A DNA stretch of 64,000 nt from assembly GCF_032062135.1 (NCBI RefSeq), contig NC_092858.1, positions 163,157,882-163,221,881 on the forward strand, in the 5' to 3' direction. A model generated the notes under the pieces. That model was given only the letters and a program-made list of their open reading frames with translations. It did not search any database and was not told the DNA's origin. The position numbers and the translations under genes are program-made. Below, piece after piece: positions 60,220 to 64,000 of this stretch; position 1 is the stretch's first letter; each line of letters starts with the position of its first letter. Origin of the DNA: Pyxicephalus adspersus. Lineage: Eukaryota; Chordata; Amphibia; Anura; Pyxicephalidae.

Positions 60220-61351
60220 GTAAGGGATAATTCACTTAGCTTAGTGAATGTGGTATAAAAGAATACCCAATCACATGCATTAAATTAAAACACCAGATTG
60301 CATGGTTGGAAGTCAGCAGAGCTTCATTGCATTTACTAAGCTAGGAGCAATATCCCCTACATAAGATAACTCAGTTTGGTATGAACAGGCGATATTCCTT
60401 TTGTAAACCAACCCCAATGGGATGTTGATCATTTGTCATATATGTGGTTACACTATTTCAGAACTGTACAGATATGTTAAACAAAGATCAGTTTCTTGCA
60501 TTTCCATATATAATGTGTATGCTGAGGGATTTTCCAAATTCTCCTAATTCCTCTGTCTCTAAGTATGACAGCTGGGTCCAGGAGCTTTCTCAGCATTTGT
60601 GCCGTATCCTAAAACCACCGGTATGTAAACCTAATCCGGCACCAAGGGAGATCAGGCACAGAGATGTATGAGATTAGCGTAAGATTTACCAGAGAATGGA
60701 GTCACAATGTTACTATAAATCTTTTATCGAGTTATGGTTAGACCTAGAAAAGCCCAAGATCTGACTCTGAGATGTGGTTTTTAAAGTAATATATGTAAAG
60801 GTAAATACTTTTTAGAGTTAGGAAGTTATACAATTATATTGTACAAAAAAGAAAAAGTCCTGCAAAACATTCAACTAAAAATATTGCATTACAAAAAGTT
60901 TTTTATTTTGCAGGCACCAAAAAGATGGGTGGTTGCATTGGTTTTATTTATTTTTTCAGGCCACTTCATGGCTTCTTCTATACATTTAATGGAGTGAGAG
61001 TATCTACAGGGGGAGCTACAATATCTCAGGACTAATAAGCTGAACTATATTAATATTTATTTTGGGGTTTAGATAAATATTAACATAAACACATACTAAC
61101 AATATGTTATTCATACAAACAAAGCACCACTTTAAATATAAGGTAAGTAGTTATTAGCTTTATTTTTTTTTTTTTTTGGAGGGAGGCTTCTTGGGGTAGA
61201 TAAACACAAAGTAGTACACATACTACTTTTAGTATAATGGAGTACATAACGCACACTTCATAACCTGTAGAGATGAGGAGGAAGGATAGCTTTTAGCGCA
61301 AAGAATTTAGGCAAAGGGTATATCTCCATTATGCAGACCATGAAGAATTAA

Positions 61352-61640
61352 TACCGTATATACCTGAGTATAAGAAAAGGCTCTTGGTTTATACTTGGGT
61401 AACACCAACAGATAGTGCTGTGTCCTCACGTAAAGCAAATAACAAACTTTTGATGTCTGAGACATGATTAGAGTTTATTACACATATGAGGACATGATGC
61501 CATATACTGATGGCCAACAGCAATTAACAAATGATTATTTAAGAGCAACAGTCCCATCATAACCAACTCAAATGTAGACTATACTTAAAACTGTAAAAAA
61601 AAGGAAAGAAATAAACAGACTGAACCCATGTGATTTAAAT
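61352..61640. repeat. Interspersed repeat, second copy of the 52495-53265 family
   Basis: TACCTGAGTATAAGAAAAGG, AGTGCTGTGTCCTCA, then CCATCATAACCAACTCAAA; uninterrupted compared with the first copy. Confidence 0.7.
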
Positions 61641-61646
61641 GTTTCC

Positions 61647-62070
61647 CAGGTAGTCCCTGGGTTAAGGTCATCCCACATGCATCCATACGACTCCTGGATA
61701 CAAACAGGGGTTCCCTGCTAAACACAGCTGAGGTTTTGAGTGATCTTAGGGCGGTGAGCTCTTCTGCAGCCTCTTGTAATTCTTTAATGGCCAAGACAAA
61801 CTCTGCAGTTGTTTCTTTTTGCAAACCAAAGCACTGCTTGCTCCAAAATTTAATGAATGTCTAGGCTCAATAAAGTTTTTTTGCTTTGTGAATAACTCAC
61901 AGTGAGGATTTTATACAGTAACTGACACCATGCTGCCTAATAATATGTTAAGACAAACATCTGTCCTAACTGGATTTACTAAAACAATGTACATGTTCTG
62001 ACTTACATACAAATTCAACTTAAGAACAAACCTACAGTCCCTATCTCCCATGTAACCTGGGGACTACCTG
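61647..62070. mobile_element. Tigger/pogo-like DNA transposon remnant
   Basis: Left end CAGGTAGTCCCTGGGTTA, right end the complement of CAGGTAGTCCCCAGGTTA, with TA after the right end. The subterminal part matches 63760-63810. A 79-codon minus-strand frame overlaps the left part; I cannot align it to a transposase. Confidence 0.75.
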
Positions 62071-63744
62071 TACTTTAAAAATATCTCATGGATGTATTTA
62101 CTGATAATAATTGTTTTGGCATCTTTGTTGATTACTGTTTAGAATGTTTAGCCGTCTCAGACACATTTTGCATCCTAGATTTATATTCGAGTCAAAGCAA
62201 CCTAAGATATTCCATAAGGGAAGTTTTACCCTTGAGCAGGAAAATTGTATTTATAAACCTTAGTTCTTTGCAGCAATGTTCCAAAACAAAGGGTGAGGCC
62301 TTTTCTATGGTGCAATGGGTGAAGTGTGAGAAGTATGACGCTGGTCAAGACTGTAACATGGACCTCAAGGAATGGACACTTATGCTGTGTTTTTAGTAGG
62401 TAATCTTTAGGGTAGCAAGCAATCCAACATGGCTCTTGGAGGCTGGCATCTTGCCATTGCAATATTCATCTTGGTTGTAGATTATTTTATTGTTATAAGT
62501 AGATCTAGATATTTCCCCCACAATACTTCTTTCCTGCCATAAGATATCCTAAGTCTAATTAGCAGCATAATTTAACCCACTTCTTCCGTATCCAGGTGGT
62601 CCTTGACCCTACCCCCATCTTCCCAGCCTGGGATTGGAAAGGTGCACAGTGATGAGCTCATATCTCTGTTACTCTGCTTTCTATCAGGCTTCCTGTGCTG
62701 CTTCTTTCTCTTATACTCCAGCTCTGATGCAGATAGATGGTTGATTTCAGGTCAAATTTAGATATTTACATTGCATAAATTAAAAAATATATTTAATAAT
62801 GCATATCTTTATCTTAACAAAATACAATGCTAGCTATTGTTAAGCTTACTGCACACATTTTACATACATTTGGTAAATTGCTAATATATCCTTATTAAAT
62901 ATAGGATTCCTATTTCAGGAAATATTGTCTCCAAGATAAATAAAAAAACGGAGGACAAAAACAACTTAAACTCCATCAAAGTGACCCAGCTTTGACTTCA
63001 GTCCTTTTAAGGCCACCGATAATCAACATCCTGGCTGTGTAGCCTCCGAAGCTGCCGTCATATTGCAGAAATGTCGGGGTCAGGATATAGGAATGTTCTT
63101 AACTATGGATATTTTTCTTTCAAAGCAAGTAAATATATTGTTGGTGCCTTTGCCCTTGCAGAAAATAAATGGATTTAATGGTACATTTTGCTCTCTTCTA
63201 AGGCATTTAAATCTATTAAAGTGGTCTACTCCCTTGAAGGGTGGGTAAATTTATATAAATAGCCTCTTAGATAAATGCCAAGTCTATTTATGTTTGTCTG
63301 GTACATGTGATTCCATTCATTGGAGCTCCTTGGTAACCTTCCAGATGAGGATCTCAGGGAGATGGCTGCATTCTCCTATAATGATGTGATATGTAGAAGA
63401 AAAATACCAGGGGGAAATAATCTATCCTAAATCATTTATATTAACAAAAAGTAAAAAACATGTACAGTAAAATAATGATATCCCGATCGGCCCTTTTGCC
63501 TTTTGTCAAGCTTCCTACATGACTCGATTACCACTAGCTAGCAGTTGACCAGTAGCCATGTTTACCATTGAACAAAGGGGTTGATTTACTAAAGGAATTT
63601 AGACTTTTAACATAGCAGATTATAGTATCTTTTTGTATTTAACTTATCAGGAAAAAATGAAGCTCTTCTGTCTTTCCAATCATATCCATCCAATCATATC
63701 CTATATAACATGCAAGAAAAATCTTTTTTTTAGAATTCTTTATA

Positions 63745-64000
63745 CAGGTAGTCCTCGGGTTACATACACGATGGGAACTGTAGGTTTGTTCTTAAGTTGA
63801 ATTTGTATGTAAGTCGGAACGTAAGACGGAAGTACATTTTTTAATAAATGCAATGGTCTGGTATCATGACGTCACTCTGGGGGAAGTGTCTTTCCCTTTG
63901 AGTGACACATAGGCAGGGGTGTAGTGGGGCGGCATGTTTACATAACAATGATGCGCATGCACGTTCACCATGGATAGTACCATGTCCCCTCTTCTTTTTT
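63745..64000 (+). mobile_element. Tigger/pogo-like end, continuing with hAT-family sequence
   Basis: CAGGTAGTCCTCGGGTTACA preceded by TA, then a 38-base stretch shared with the 61647-62070 element. From about 63865 the sequence (TCATGACGTCACTCTGGGGG) resembles the hAT family at 5.6 kb. It continues past the window. Confidence 0.7.

Larger units (their letters stand above)
44261..64000 (-). other. GRIK1: GRIK1 upstream intron (runs off the window)
   Basis: At least 19.7 kb of intron upstream of the 182-bp exon; the preceding kainate receptor exon (the RRACDQLALGVAALFG-type segment) was searched for by eye and not seen. Contents are listed separately: a 33-bp minisatellite, LINE, hAT, Tc1 and Tigger copies, foldback MITEs and the patchwork near 57.5 kb. 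44.3-45.6, 47.9-51.5, 59.4-59.9 and 62.1-63.7 kb show nothing I can name. Confidence 0.75.

Overview
This 64-kb window is vertebrate nuclear DNA, AT-rich and mostly intronic. Its repeat content points to an amphibian, most likely a neobatrachian (ranoid) frog: a foldback MITE whose ends read like TGATTTATTAAAGCTCTCC, several hAT-type elements, a tRNA-headed SINE, L2, L1 and CR1-type LINE fragments, and Tc1 and Tigger remnants. The frog assignment comes from memory of such repeats and is an inference. The gene identification does not depend on it.

The only gene I can support is part of GRIK1 (kainate-type ionotropic glutamate receptor GluK1) on the minus strand. Six exons were located and joined by reading frame and splice sites: 44079-44260 (182 bp), 37412-37465 (54 bp), 35894-36067 (174 bp), 27414-27557 (144 bp), 25140-25247 (108 bp) and a 45-bp exon at 10414-10458. 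The first five encode the second half of the extracellular amino-terminal domain. The sixth encodes 15 residues (AAGETTSHLNKVWKK) matching the optional insert of the GluK1-1 splice form. Neither the start of the gene nor the ligand-binding and channel exons were found, so both ends lie outside the window.

Layout: 1-10413 is intron after the optional exon, holding inverted-repeat elements, a 326-base assembly gap inside a tandem array and a 361-bp hAT element. 10459-25139 is a 14.7-kb intron with a SINE, a TTAA-flanked element, two related hAT elements and a larger nested hAT. 25248-44078 carries four closely placed exons with a minisatellite, LINE and Tc1 remnants, an L2 piece with a YADD motif, an L1 piece and an unidentified 139-codon open frame. 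44261-64000 is upstream intron with a 33-bp minisatellite, more LINE, hAT, Tc1 and Tigger copies, and a patchwork insertion at 57.5 kb.

The most interesting signals are: (1) the patchwork at 57467-57587, a perfect 21-bp palindrome followed by three pieces that each occur elsewhere in the window with 1-2 base overlaps at the joins, as expected of serial template switching; (2) the conserved optional GRIK1 exon with weak splice sites; (3) an unidentified coding-looking frame at 43341-43757 next to an L1 fragment; (4) a group of three inverted-repeat elements sharing a GAAACGTG / GATGAAGC-type core. No rRNA, CRISPR array or bacterial-type operon is present.
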